Origin: CAJQQY01 sp964352225
GTDB lineage: Bacteria; Bacteroidota; Bacteroidia; Chitinophagales; Saprospiraceae
Reading direction: 5' to 3'
DNA: 64,000 nt
Assembly (NCBI GenBank): GCA_964352225.1
Contig: CAYGRM010000001.1
Coordinates: forward strand, 49,254-113,253
Made by a program: the position numbers and the translations under genes. The notes under the pieces were generated by a model, which saw only the letters and a program-made list of their open reading frames with translations, was not told the DNA's origin and made no database searches. Below, one piece after another: positions 34,790 through 43,725 of the stretch; position 1 is the stretch's first letter; each line of letters begins with the position of its first letter.

Positions 34790-35539
34790 CTATTTTTTCA
34801 AAGCAGCTTTACTAAAAATATAAGGCGGAATCTCAGGGTCAAATTCAATTTTCATCACAATAAAATCTGTTCCTTTTCCAGACTTCAACATGTCTTTAAA
34901 ATTCATTTTCCCAGGATACCATCGACCATCCGTTTTTGAAAAATCAGTCAGTCTTACTCTTTTCAATAACTCTCCACTTTTTGCAAAAAGATCTTCTTTT
35001 AATGGAACAAATCTTTCTTGGTCGACCCACATTTTTCGCTTCGCATAACTAACATCATCAACCTTGGCATTGAGCTCTAACACCCAAGTTTTTCTACCAT
35101 CAAGGGTATCTTCGCCAATTACTTTCGCATCATAAATATCCGTCAACTCACGATCTTCCATCATGTCTTCATAAGACAAATCTGACCCCATCACCGACTG
35201 CCGAAGCATGTGTCCTGACAACTGAATAATGCGATCTGTCGATGGAGAATAAATCCATAATTTATCATCCAATTTCAACATCTTCGTTCCCTTTTCTCTT
35301 GCAGGAAAAAGGTACTCTGTGAAGCTTTTCTTATCGCCTTCTGAATATCCTCTCGACATAACAGTTCGACTTTTTCGCCGACCTTGAATGACCATTTTTG
35401 ATTCTACGATGCTAGTTTTGGAAACCATATTAGCATCGACTTTCGCAATGATTTCAAGGGCTTCAGGTGTTGATTGCGCTTCCAAATTGAAAGCTAACCA
35501 ACTCAAACTAACTATTAATAGTATTGATAAATATTTCAT
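34790..35539 (-). CDS. Outer-membrane lipoprotein-sorting protein (LolA-like fold)
   Basis: 249 residues. Signal peptide MKYLSILLIVSLSWLAFNLEAQ, then the DUF4292/COG2834 beta-half-barrel: SKMVIQGRRKSRTVMSRGYS, LDDKLWIYSPSTDRIIQLSG, GRKTWVLELNAK and WVDQERFVPLKEDLFAKSG. Family members are periplasmic lipid or lipoprotein carriers coupled to MacB/LolCDE-type ABC exporters, which matches the four ABC genes directly upstream in the same direction. Last gene of that group; 92 bases from the preceding permease. Confidence 0.82.
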   Translation of the reverse strand: MKYLSILLIVSLSWLAFNLEAQSTPEALEIIAKVDANMVSKTSIVESKMVIQGRRKSRTVMSRGYSEGDKKSFTEYLFPAREKGTKMLKLDDKLWIYSPSTDRIIQLSGHMLRQSVMGSDLSYEDMMEDRELTDIYDAKVIGEDTLDGRKTWVLELNAKVDDVSYAKRKMWVDQERFVPLKEDLFAKSGELLKRVRLTDFSKTDGRWYPGKMNFKDMLKSGKGTDFIVMKIEFDPEIPPYIFSKAALKK

Positions 35540-35631
35540 GTTTTTAATTTTACACGTAAAACGAATCTTCAGAGTCGTCTGTTATTAAGACGTTTTTTTT
35601 ACAAAAAACATACTTATAGGAAAGTTAATTT

Positions 35632-36906
35632 TTACACTTCTAACTCTTTAAAAAGCCTTGCAGTTTCCCTTTTATAAATTCCGATTCCTGACAACATATT
35701 TCCAAAAACCATCGCCAACAATCCAGGAATAAATCCAATGAAAAATAATTCGGGCGTTACCTTCGCACGCAAAACTGATGGCATCAACATCGTCGAATTA
35801 TCCATATATCCGCTGATGTCAATTCCAACAATTTGTAAATAATATGCGCCCGCCAATCCAATCATAGTTCCGACCATCGAACCGATCACTCCGATGAGTA
35901 CTGCTTCCAGAATTAACCTTCGATAAATTGTTCCTTTGGCCTCACCTAGTGCCAAACGAATTCCAAATTCTTGATACCTCCGTAGGCCTCCCAACAAACC
36001 CGTATTCCACAAAACTATCGACATCGCAAAAACAAAAATGAAAATGAAAATACCCGACATATAATTAGAATAATCGATCATTTCTCCCAAGTTATTTTGT
36101 TCTCGCAAGGGTAACATGATTGGTGCAAACTCATCTTTATCGTCTGCATATTTTTTGTTAAAATCATCAGCGAGTTCTTTTACTTTTTCATCATCATAAA
36201 CATTGAGCTTGGAAAACCCGAGCAACTCGCCAGTTCCATTTTCCATGTCCAACATTTTTTGTGCATCAGAAATGTCAACTACGATTGCTCCTCGATCCAT
36301 CGCTGCTGCCCCAAATCGAATGGTTCCGCTCACAACGAAATTTTGGAAAGTCATACTCCCATTCATCGTCGTTCCGAAGTAAGTAATTTCATCTCCAATA
36401 TCGAGATTTAATTTTTCTGCAAAATCATTACCAATGATGGCTTCTCCTTTTTCTTGAGGCATCGTACCTTTGACCAATGAAGATTTAATGTTCATTCTTT
36501 GTGCTTCGCCACTTTTTTCATCAAATAAATTAATCGCAATTCCTGCAGCTGGACCTTGTCCTTTTGATTCGCCTTGAGCATCAGGTACATCGATCAATCC
36601 TCCGAAACGAATTCGACTAACCCATTGCATTTCAGGGTAGTCTTTTTCTAAAGATGCAATCAATTCGTCCACATCTAAAAGTGCTAAATCATTGGGCAAT
36701 TGAGCTTTATTTTCGGCATAAGCCTTAGTCATTATTTTTACGTGACCAGTTTCGAAACGAGCATTTTGATCAATCATATCTCCAAATGCCCCTTTCATGT
36801 AGGCACTTAACATGACGGTCAATGCGACGCCAATACTCACCACGATGATGGGTAAAATGCTTCGACTTTTGTCTCTTAAAATTCCTTTTAATAAAAATTG
36901 TATCAT
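35632..36906 (-). CDS. ABC transporter permease (MacB/LolE family), first type
   Basis: 424 residues. FtsX/MacB topology: helix 1 at about 17-40, a large periplasmic domain (about 45-270), then three C-terminal helices (FIFVFAMSIVLWNTGLLGGL, LIGVIGSMVGTMIGLAG, FFIGFIPGLLAMVFGNML). The FGIRLALGEAKGTIYRRLILEA stretch (FtsX coupling region) contacts the ATPase. Overlaps the upstream permease gene by 4 bases. Together with the ATPase it would form a mechanotransmission-type exporter acting on envelope lipids or lipoproteins. Confidence 0.85.
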   Translation of the reverse strand: MIQFLLKGILRDKSRSILPIIVVSIGVALTVMLSAYMKGAFGDMIDQNARFETGHVKIMTKAYAENKAQLPNDLALLDVDELIASLEKDYPEMQWVSRIRFGGLIDVPDAQGESKGQGPAAGIAINLFDEKSGEAQRMNIKSSLVKGTMPQEKGEAIIGNDFAEKLNLDIGDEITYFGTTMNGSMTFQNFVVSGTIRFGAAAMDRGAIVVDISDAQKMLDMENGTGELLGFSKLNVYDDEKVKELADDFNKKYADDKDEFAPIMLPLREQNNLGEMIDYSNYMSGIFIFIFVFAMSIVLWNTGLLGGLRRYQEFGIRLALGEAKGTIYRRLILEAVLIGVIGSMVGTMIGLAGAYYLQIVGIDISGYMDNSTMLMPSVLRAKVTPELFFIGFIPGLLAMVFGNMLSGIGIYKRETARLFKELEV

Positions 36907-38060
36907 TGTAATTTTCCTTTTAGGGCGAGAACTGGATTCATTTTTGAAATTTTTCTCGCAGGTAAAAAACTGACAATCGCAGCCGCCACTACCACCAATA
37001 GAATGGTCGTCGAAACAACTTTAAAATCAAAAACCAAGAAGATTCGTTTGGGAAAAACGACTCCCATATCTTGATAAAAATCTGGAAACACAATTCCATT
37101 ATTGGCTAAATAAAGAAATATCGGTAACCCAATTATACTTCCAACAATCATGGCAAAAAGACTATACATCGTTCCTTCCACCGTAAATAATGCGACTACT
37201 TCTGCCCTCGTCATCCCCAGCGCGATATAAGTTCCAATTTCTTTTTGTCTGCGAAAAACCGAAAGAACTTGAGTATCAAAAATCGCTAGCAAAGCAATCG
37301 ACAATAAAAGCATATACATAAAAAATGTACTGATGCTTTCCATTTCCATCATTTCATAAAAGTTTTTTAAGAGTTCATCTTGACTCTTAAATTGCCAACC
37401 TGAAATGTCTGTTGGAGTATAATTTTCATTTGCGACAAAAAGGGTGGCATGGTTTTCCAATCCGGTCATTTCCCATAATTTCTCGATCGGAATCCAAATC
37501 TGACCATTATCTACTGTCGCAACATTTGTGGTGAAAACTTTTACAATCGTAATATTTCCTGCATCAAAAGTTCCTCCTTTGTCCCTCCATCGAAGCAATA
37601 CTTGATCACCTTCTTTTAACTTCGCGGCATTCGCCATATTTTTTCCAATCATGGCTGGGATTATGTCAGAATTAGTTTTGAGACTTTTTGTAGGTAAAAC
37701 GATATTCGATTGATCGGTATCTATTCCTTTTAATAAAATAGAAAGCATTCTACCTTGGGGATAAATCGCAGCTTGACGAAACAAAATTGGCGTCAAATTT
37801 TCAGTTTGATTTTTACTCACCACTCCATGTCCATCTTGAATTGAAAAAGGATCGTAAGCATCGTAACCTTCATGCACTAAATGTCCTTCCGCATATTCCC
37901 AAGCAATACTTTCTTCCAAAGCTTGATTATACCACCCTTCTAAAAATCCTCTAAAAAAAATAATGATGAGAAAAGCCAAAGCCAACACTCCAACGTTGAG
38001 CCAAGTCCGAAGACCTGCTCCCATCAAATTTTTATAAGCTAGTTGCAAGGCTAATTTCAT
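36903..38060 (-). CDS. ABC transporter permease (MacB/LolC family), duplicate B
   Basis: 385 residues. Same family as its upstream neighbour, with nearly identical ends (MKLALQLAYKNLMGAGLRTWLNV; SFLPARKISKMNPVLALKGKLQ). One N-terminal helix, periplasmic domain, and a C-terminal three-helix bundle with RRQKEIGTYIALGMTRAEVV as coupling region. It arose by tandem duplication with 38115-39272. ATPases of this type work with two permeases, so either heterodimers with the 35632 protein alternate, or one copy has a new role. Confidence 0.85.
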   Translation of the reverse strand: MKLALQLAYKNLMGAGLRTWLNVGVLALAFLIIIFFRGFLEGWYNQALEESIAWEYAEGHLVHEGYDAYDPFSIQDGHGVVSKNQTENLTPILFRQAAIYPQGRMLSILLKGIDTDQSNIVLPTKSLKTNSDIIPAMIGKNMANAAKLKEGDQVLLRWRDKGGTFDAGNITIVKVFTTNVATVDNGQIWIPIEKLWEMTGLENHATLFVANENYTPTDISGWQFKSQDELLKNFYEMMEMESISTFFMYMLLLSIALLAIFDTQVLSVFRRQKEIGTYIALGMTRAEVVALFTVEGTMYSLFAMIVGSIIGLPIFLYLANNGIVFPDFYQDMGVVFPKRIFLVFDFKVVSTTILLVVVAAAIVSFLPARKISKMNPVLALKGKLQ

Positions 38061-38114
38061 AATTTATGATTATGAAGTTGATTTAGAATATTTACTGAGA
38101 TTGTAAATCAACTT

Positions 38115-39272
38115 CTATTGTAATTTCCCTTTTAATGCTAAAACAGGATTCATCCCTGCAATTTTTCGAGCAGGTAAAAAACTAACTATCGTTGCAGCTA
38201 TGACCACCAAAAGAATGGTAACCACCACCAACTGAATTCCAAAAACTGGATAGATTCTCTCTGCCAATGGAATCCCCATATCTCTCGAAGCTTGAGGCAT
38301 TCCGATTCCTATTTTTGCTAAATATGCAAAAAGTGGAACCCCAATCATACTTCCTAGAATCATGGCGAACAGGCTATACATACTTCCTTCGACCGTAAAT
38401 AATCCAACCACTTGACCTCTCGTCATTCCCAAGGCAATGTAGGTTCCAATTTCTTTTTGCCTTCGAAAAACGGAAAGTACTTGCGTATCAAAAATGGCTA
38501 ATAAGGCAATCGATAACAAAAGTAAATACATGATCGAACCACTTACTTTTTTCATCGCAATGATGTCGTTCAAGTCACTCAATAAATCTTCTTGACTTTT
38601 ATATTTCCAACCTAAAATATCGCTTGGCTGGAAATTTTCATTAGCTACAAAAAGCGTTGCATGATTTTCCAATCCTGTCATTTCCCACATTTTTTTTATT
38701 GGAATCCAAACTTGTCCTATGTCGATTGTTGGCACATTAGTTTCAAAAATTTCGACAATTGTGGCTTGTGCTGCATCGAAAGTTCCGCCTTGGTCACGCC
38801 ATCGAAGAAGAATATTATCACCAGTTTTTAGATTAGCTGCGTCAGCCATATTTCTTCCAATGATGGCAGGTATTTTTGCAGTACTATTTTTTAGCGAGGC
38901 AGTCGGAAGATCGAGAGTAGTTTGATTGGCATCGATGCCTTTTAGGAAAACGGAAAGCATTCGCCCTTCTGGATAAATGGAAGCTTGACGCAATAGAATT
39001 GGAGTTAAATTTTCGAGTTGGTCATTTTCTAAAACTCCATGCCCATCCAAAATGGTGAAAGGATCAAGGGGATCATAATCTGCATTCAGCAAGTGCCCGT
39101 GACCATATTCCCAAGCAATGCCGTCGCGTTTAGCTTGTTCATTCCATCCATCAATTAATCCATTGTAAAAAATAATGATGATAAATGAAAACGCCAAAAC
39201 ACTCACATTAAGCCAAGTTCGCAAACCTGCTCCAACTAAATTTTTATAGGCTAACTGAAATGCTAATTTCAT
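38115..39272 (-). CDS. ABC transporter permease (MacB/LolC family), duplicate A
   Basis: 385 residues, same length as the next gene downstream, starting MKLAFQLAYKNLVGAGLRTW and ending in MNPVLALKGKLQ. The first and last quarters are almost identical to duplicate B, while the periplasmic part and the region near 245-330 differ (for example QASRDMGIPLAERIYPVFG against YQDMGVVFPKRIFLVFD). Its ATG overlaps the ATPase stop codon by one base (ATGA). So the order is ATPase, permease A, permease B, permease C, carrier. Confidence 0.85.
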   Translation of the reverse strand: MKLAFQLAYKNLVGAGLRTWLNVSVLAFSFIIIIFYNGLIDGWNEQAKRDGIAWEYGHGHLLNADYDPLDPFTILDGHGVLENDQLENLTPILLRQASIYPEGRMLSVFLKGIDANQTTLDLPTASLKNSTAKIPAIIGRNMADAANLKTGDNILLRWRDQGGTFDAAQATIVEIFETNVPTIDIGQVWIPIKKMWEMTGLENHATLFVANENFQPSDILGWKYKSQEDLLSDLNDIIAMKKVSGSIMYLLLLSIALLAIFDTQVLSVFRRQKEIGTYIALGMTRGQVVGLFTVEGSMYSLFAMILGSMIGVPLFAYLAKIGIGMPQASRDMGIPLAERIYPVFGIQLVVVTILLVVIAATIVSFLPARKIAGMNPVLALKGKLQ

Positions 39273-39982
39273 CAGCTGGTAGTTTTTGATTTGATAATTT
39301 CATCTTCTTCAATTGCACCATCTCGAAGATGAACGATGCGATCTAAGTAGCCCATCACCTTTTCATCATGCGTAGAAAATAAAAAAGTGGTTCCTAAATT
39401 TTCATTTAATTCTTTCATCGTTTTGAGAATCGCATGAGTATTGGCAGCATCCAAATTTGCAGAAGGTTCGTCCGCAATTACGATTTCAGGCTTCTTCACC
39501 ATCGCTCTGGCAATGGCTACTCGTTGGCCTTCACCGCCCGAAAGTTTGTCTGGTTTTTTATCTGCCATACTTGCTAAGCCTACCCATTCTAAGGCTTCCA
39601 TGACCATTTTTTGTCTTTGTGCTTTTGGAATATTTTGCAGCAAAAGAGCGAACTCTACATTTTCGTAAACTGTGTAAACGGGCAACAAATTATAAACTTG
39701 AAAAATAAATCCAATATGTTTATTTCGAAGCATGGCAGATTCTTTGTGCGAGAGTTGAGAAATATTTTTTCCCAAGACAAGTGCATCACCTTCGGTTGGA
39801 GAATCTAAAGAGCCAATTATATTTAACAAAGTTGTTTTTCCAGAACCACTTGGCCCAACCAATCCTGCGAATTCTCCTCTTTGAAATTCAAGGTTAATAT
39901 TTTTCAATGCGGTAAATTCGCTTTCTCCAACGGGGAAACGTTTGGTTACATTTTTAATTGAAATAATAGATTCGTTCTTCAT
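39272..39982 (-). CDS. ABC transporter ATPase (LolD/MacB type)
   Basis: 236 residues. Walker A GPSGSGKTTLL (about 44-54), Q-loop FIFQVYNLLPV, signature LSGGEGQRVAIARA (about 148-161), Walker B IVIADEPSANLD and the switch His in FSTHDEKV. The LolD/FtsE/MacB cluster is clear from ANLD and the short length. Powers the three permeases encoded downstream. One operator-like palindrome stands 61 bases upstream of the ATG (40038-40049). Confidence 0.93.
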   Translation of the reverse strand: MKNESIISIKNVTKRFPVGESEFTALKNINLEFQRGEFAGLVGPSGSGKTTLLNIIGSLDSPTEGDALVLGKNISQLSHKESAMLRNKHIGFIFQVYNLLPVYTVYENVEFALLLQNIPKAQRQKMVMEALEWVGLASMADKKPDKLSGGEGQRVAIARAMVKKPEIVIADEPSANLDAANTHAILKTMKELNENLGTTFLFSTHDEKVMGYLDRIVHLRDGAIEEDEIIKSKTTS

Positions 39983-40037
39983 GATATTGAAATTGTCTTT
40001 GATAGTCGAAGATGGATTAAAATAGTTTTACGTTTGA

Positions 40038-40049
40038 TGATTTTTGTCA
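40038..40049. promoter_or_regulatory. Lone FNR-like operator before the ABC operon
   Basis: TGATTTTTGTCA matches the core found at the cbb3/Usp promoters. There is no second copy at 22 bp and no good -7 element at the spacing seen elsewhere (CATCTTCG at 40007-40014 is poor), so control of the ABC operon is uncertain. Confidence 0.4.
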
Positions 40050-40084
40050 GGGTGCTTGAGTTGAGCGTTGTTCTTTTTTTCATT

Positions 40085-40110
40085 GAAAAAAAAACCAGCC
40101 TACCGGCTGG
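40085..40110 (-). terminator. Terminator of the outer-membrane barrel gene
   Basis: Minus strand: CCAGCC-GGTA-GGCTGG (complement of 40095-40110) followed by nine T residues. It separates the barrel gene from the ABC operon. Confidence 0.8.
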
Positions 40111-40178
40111 CAGGGAACCAAAAAATTCTAGGCGAAAAAATTGCTTAACACAAAGCAGGCTCCTGCACCATAACTCAT

Positions 40179-40208
40179 GATTTTGATTTTGATTTTGATT
40201 TTGATTTT
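40179..40208. repeat. (GATTTT)5 hexanucleotide repeat
   Basis: Five exact GATTTT units between the ABC operon and the barrel gene, non-coding. Possible slippage site. Confidence 0.85.
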
Positions 40209-40265
40209 CTAAAAAAGGCAAATTTTGCATTTTAAAGAAAAGTAAGTTTTGCTATTTAATCTCAT

Positions 40266-41414
40266 TTAATGATTATAGACGATCATCACTCGAATCCCAG
40301 GCCCTGAAAATTGATTCACCAAATCATTTTGTTGAATCCCAGAAATAGCTGATGGATTATAATATGCCATTACATAAGCTGAGATTTTTTTAAACTGATG
40401 ATTATAATTAATATTAAAAGTGAAATTTTCCGCAGTCCAATTATATAGAAATACGCCACTTATATTATCAAAAAAACCAAGCGGATAATTAATCAAGGTA
40501 GCGGTAATATTCGCAGTATTTTCCATTCCTAAAAATTTATTATCAGAGGCAATTACTAGATGTTCTAACACTACATTTACACCATTGCCTACTCCAAAGG
40601 TATAATCTGTCCCTACATTAAAAAGTGCTTGATGGGTCAAAAATCCCAAGTCTTTTGTTTTATAAATGAAAGCCGATTCGAACCAAAGTCCAACTCCGAC
40701 ATCCCATTTCCCATCCAAGCCAACTCGATGCTCTGGTATTTTTTCAAACTGAGGTACAAATGCTACACTCGTCGAATTTGCTGATCGATGGTGATAGGAA
40801 AAAGCGATTTCTCCTTTTTTTGTAGGGTACTGAATTCGTCCACCAAATTCTGGAATGTTTTTATTCGTTTCGATGGCATCAAACCCTCTTGTTTTTTCAT
40901 TTCCATACAAAGTCCACAACCAAATATTGGCATTATTCAAAAAATAATATCTACCTAGAACTCCATAAACTCCATTTGTCAATTGCAATGGATCTCGCGG
41001 ATCAATTTGATTAAACCATTGAATTGGTCGAAGCAATGTCGCTGATCCAAAATCTATTTTTTGCAAACCAACTCGTAGCTCAAATTGTTTGGTATTATAC
41101 CTTCCCCAAATCCGATAAGGCTGAATATTCCCATCAAAATTGGTTGTGTCGAAAGGAGAAAATAACGCATTGCCATTAATATTGGCAGAAGCTTCAAAGT
41201 CAAAAAAGCTAGTTTGTGCAGAATCCAAAGGAATCAAATAACTTAATTCGGGGATATATCTTGCACCTAAAAATCCTTCCAATTGATTGTCTGGCGAGTA
41301 ACTTCCGACCATGATAAATTGTCCATCAAACTCTACCTTTTGTTGCCCCATGGAACAAAAAGACATAGTCAAAAGTAATATGAGAAGTCTCCCTTTTTTT
41401 CCAAACAAACTCAT
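40266..41414 (-). CDS. Outer-membrane beta-barrel protein, porin-like
   Basis: 382 residues. Signal peptide MSLFGKKGRLLILLLTMSFCSMGQ, mature start at QQKVEFDGQ. The rest is a series of 10-12-residue amphipathic strands with Tyr/Trp/Phe girdles (RYNTKQFELRVGLQKIDFG, NIWLWTLYG, GEIAFSYHHRSA, FNINYNHQFKKI), ending in IRVMIVYNH. No named family recognised; resembles DUF1302/alginate-export type barrels in layout. Its promoter carries FNR-like operators at the common spacing (41498-41563), so it may belong to the low-oxygen regulon, perhaps as a solute channel (inference). Confidence 0.7.
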   Translation of the reverse strand: MSLFGKKGRLLILLLTMSFCSMGQQKVEFDGQFIMVGSYSPDNQLEGFLGARYIPELSYLIPLDSAQTSFFDFEASANINGNALFSPFDTTNFDGNIQPYRIWGRYNTKQFELRVGLQKIDFGSATLLRPIQWFNQIDPRDPLQLTNGVYGVLGRYYFLNNANIWLWTLYGNEKTRGFDAIETNKNIPEFGGRIQYPTKKGEIAFSYHHRSANSTSVAFVPQFEKIPEHRVGLDGKWDVGVGLWFESAFIYKTKDLGFLTHQALFNVGTDYTFGVGNGVNVVLEHLVIASDNKFLGMENTANITATLINYPLGFFDNISGVFLYNWTAENFTFNINYNHQFKKISAYVMAYYNPSAISGIQQNDLVNQFSGPGIRVMIVYNH

Positions 41415-41497
41415 TAGCTTTACCGTTATTTATTCAAAAGAAGAAAGATAGTAATTGTCTAGTACAAATCCTTACCATGATTTTCTTTCAGACAATC

Positions 41498-41563
41498 CTA
41501 AGGTACGTGATGCTATATGTTTCAATGGTGACAAAAATCACCATTCTAACCTAACAAAAATCA
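41498..41563. promoter_or_regulatory. Operator region between the barrel gene and the CBS-Usp operon
   Basis: GGTGACAAAAATCACC (41527-41542) and a weaker TAACAAAAATCA (41552-41563), centres 23 bp apart. For the minus-strand barrel gene a TACCTTAG element (41498-41505) ends 36.5 bp from the proximal centre, the spacing seen at the other promoters. For the plus-strand CBS gene (ATG 41630) no equally placed -7 element is evident, though the strong site lies 95 bases upstream. Confidence 0.7.
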
Positions 41564-41629
41564 TCAATTCTACTCTCGTTTCTCCTCAAATTGTGCATAA
41601 AATAATTGTTCACTTTAAAAAAATAAATT

Positions 41630-42064
41630 ATGAATGTTTTAGCTCCAGTTTCTACTATTATGACAAAAGATGTAATTAGTGTTGGCGAAAGAGATCGCTT
41701 GACCTTAGTTAGAGACATCTTTAAAGAAAACTCTATTCATCACATTCCTGTAACTAAAGCAGGTAAGGTGGTTGGCATCGTAAGTAGAGAAGATTTATTA
41801 CTTTTTATGAAAGGCTTGGGTGAAAATACTTTGGAAAAAATCATCAATGAAACCCGCCTTAATAATTACAATGTTGAAGTTATCATGACGCGAGGTGTAG
41901 GTAAATTAGAACCTACTGACCGAATCAATGTCGCTTTGGATATTTTTGCCAAAAATTTATTTAGAGCATTACCTGTTGTAGAAAATGATAAATTAGTTGG
42001 AATCGTAACCACTTTCGATATCATCAAAACACTTAATGAAGAAACGTCTAACGTTAAGTCATAA
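41630..42064 (+). CDS. CBS-pair protein 1
   Basis: 144 residues: two CBS motifs, about 7-60 (STIMTKDVISVGERDR, IHHIPVTKAGKVVGIVSRED) and 83-140 (EVIMTRGVGKLEPTDR, RALPVVENDKLVGIVTTFDII). CBS pairs (Bateman modules) bind adenosine nucleotides and usually report energy charge. Stand-alone two-CBS proteins such as the M. tuberculosis Hrp1 belong to hypoxia regulons. Followed 30 bases later by a UspA gene. Four such proteins occur in this locus. Confidence 0.9.
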   Translation: MNVLAPVSTIMTKDVISVGERDRLTLVRDIFKENSIHHIPVTKAGKVVGIVSREDLLLFMKGLGENTLEKIINETRLNNYNVEVIMTRGVGKLEPTDRINVALDIFAKNLFRALPVVENDKLVGIVTTFDIIKTLNEETSNVKS

Positions 42065-42094
42065 TCCATTTTCAAAATTTTAAAACTTCGAAAC

Positions 42095-42943
42095 ATGAAG
42101 AATATATTAGTGCCTGTAGATTTTTCCCTATGTTCCATGGATGCGTTTTTGTATGCTAAAGGGTTGGCTGATACATTAGGGTTCTCTATCAAACTGGTAC
42201 ATGTATATCAAGGTAATTTAAATATGGATACCTCGATTACTCTTCAACCTGTAAAAACTCGAGAAGAAGCTATTCTCAAAAGAATGGATGACTTCATAAA
42301 AGACCATCTAGGGAATACTAAAAGTTCCAACGTTTTGACTCGACAACAGATCAAAACAGAAGCAATTGTTGGCTTGAGTACGACACAGGAAATTGTAGAG
42401 TTGACGAAGAATGAAGATGATATTGCCATGGTGGTCATCGGTACAACCGGGGAAGGTAATATGATAAAAAGAATGTTTGGAAGTGTTTCATCTACTGTTG
42501 CTCAGCGTTCTCATTGTCCAGTTATTTTAGTTCCGCGAGGAGCCAAATATGATGAATACAAAAATGTGCTTTACGCCAGCAATTATGAATCTGCTGATGA
42601 AGATTTGATCGATCAAATTGTTGACTTTGGATCTGTTTTTAACGCAACCATGCATTTTGTACATGTAGAAGAAAATGATAATTACGAAACGGTAGAAGAC
42701 ACTATTTTCTACAAACTTTTTGAAAAAGGGGATCCTTCTTTTTCATTTAACATAGTTAATATCAAGAATCGTTCTGTCCTGGAAGGACTGAGTCAATATG
42801 CTGATGAAAATAATGTAGACCTCATCGTTTTAGTTAATCGTCAACGGAATTATTTGGAAAATATATTCCAGTTGAGTTTAACTAAAAAAATGGCAAAAGC
42901 CTCTAAACTCCCGGTGATGGTCTTTCATTTACTAAACGAGTAG
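42095..42943 (+). CDS. Universal stress protein, tandem UspA (Usp1)
   Basis: 282 residues, two UspA domains (1-150 and 155-282). The first starts MKNILVPVDFSLCSMDAFLYA and has the ATP-binding pattern G-2x-G-9x-G-S in IGTTGEGNMIKRMFGSVSS; the second lacks it. Tandem Usp proteins bind ATP and act in survival under energy limitation or hypoxia. Co-transcribed with CBS protein 1; terminator at 43016-43053. Confidence 0.92.
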   Translation: MKNILVPVDFSLCSMDAFLYAKGLADTLGFSIKLVHVYQGNLNMDTSITLQPVKTREEAILKRMDDFIKDHLGNTKSSNVLTRQQIKTEAIVGLSTTQEIVELTKNEDDIAMVVIGTTGEGNMIKRMFGSVSSTVAQRSHCPVILVPRGAKYDEYKNVLYASNYESADEDLIDQIVDFGSVFNATMHFVHVEENDNYETVEDTIFYKLFEKGDPSFSFNIVNIKNRSVLEGLSQYADENNVDLIVLVNRQRNYLENIFQLSLTKKMAKASKLPVMVFHLLNE

Positions 42944-43015
42944 TTTTCGAGTTTGGAGTTGTTCTAATTTTTTCCAAAAATTTTATACAACTCCAGTTTT
43001 TAAATAAGCAATGTG

Positions 43016-43053
43016 AATCCTTCCTGTGATTATAATCTGGGAAGGATTTTTTT
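43016..43053 (+). terminator. Terminator after Usp1
   Basis: AATCCTTCC (43016-43024) with GGAAGGATT (43040-43048) and seven T residues. It lies 59 bases before the next CBS gene, which must have its own promoter or depend on read-through. Confidence 0.85.
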
Positions 43054-43111
43054 AAATTCCTATTCTCTAAAAATCCAATTTGTTCTATTTTTTTCACTAA
43101 AAAAAATCATC

Positions 43112-43552
43112 ATGAATACGCAAACACCTTTAAGAGATATCATGACCACAGACTTAACTGTCATCCAATTAGATACTCCCCTCAATAAAATCAAGTCTAT
43201 TTTTGATGCTAATTCATTTCATCATCTTCCGGTAGTAGATAAAATGGCCATGGTGGTTGGCATCGTTAGCAAACATGATTTCACTAATTTAACTTATCAG
43301 TTATCTCATGAAACTGGTGGAAAGGTATACTCTGAAAAAGCTTTTAACAATACATTTACAAAAGATATTATGACTAAAAATCCTGTCTTTTTAAACCCCG
43401 AAGATAGTGTTGGATTAGCTGCAGATTTATTTTTAGAAAATGTTTATCATGCCATTCCAATTATGGAAGATGGTGTTTTGGTAGGAATAATTACGACGCA
43501 TGATTTATTAACTTTTGCATTTTATAAATCACCAGTTGGTGATGAAGAATAG
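43112..43552 (+). CDS. CBS-pair protein 2
   Basis: 146 residues from ATG 43112 (MNTQTPLRDIMTTDL); a longer frame from 43013 would translate the terminator and is rejected. CBS motifs at 8-62 (FHHLPVVDKMAMVVGIVSKHD) and 85-142 (TKDIMTKNPVFLNPEDS, YHAIPIMEDGVLVGIITTHDLL). No FNR-like operator is visible directly upstream. Confidence 0.88.
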   Translation: MNTQTPLRDIMTTDLTVIQLDTPLNKIKSIFDANSFHHLPVVDKMAMVVGIVSKHDFTNLTYQLSHETGGKVYSEKAFNNTFTKDIMTKNPVFLNPEDSVGLAADLFLENVYHAIPIMEDGVLVGIITTHDLLTFAFYKSPVGDEE

Positions 43553-43660
43553 TTTTTATTAAGAAAAATCTTTTTGAATATCCATACTCAAGAAAGAATA
43601 GCTAGAATCCAATCGCATCACGAAAGTTTTGTTTTTCTATTGGATTTTAAACAATCAAAA

Positions 43661-43690
43661 AAACCCTACACCTGCTCAGGTGTAGGGTTT
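43661..43690. terminator. Bidirectional terminator between CBS 2 and Usp2
   Basis: Perfect 14-bp stem AAACCCTACACCTG (43661-43674) / complement (43677-43690), two unpaired bases, flanked by A-run and TTTT. Confidence 0.85.
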
Positions 43691-43725
43691 TGAAACAACC
43701 AACTTACTACTTATTGTTTCAACTA

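Noticed and set aside
40074..40230. Small Gln/Asn-rich ORF over the (GATTTT)5 repeat
   Set aside because: The residues come from the hexanucleotide repeat and the frame crosses a clear terminator.
41455..41679. Short plus-strand ORF before CBS protein 1
   Set aside because: Runs through operators and promoter, overlaps the real CBS start, no recognisable protein.
43013..43111. Extension of CBS protein 2
   Set aside because: Covers the rho-independent terminator of Usp1; ATG 43112 gives the conserved start.
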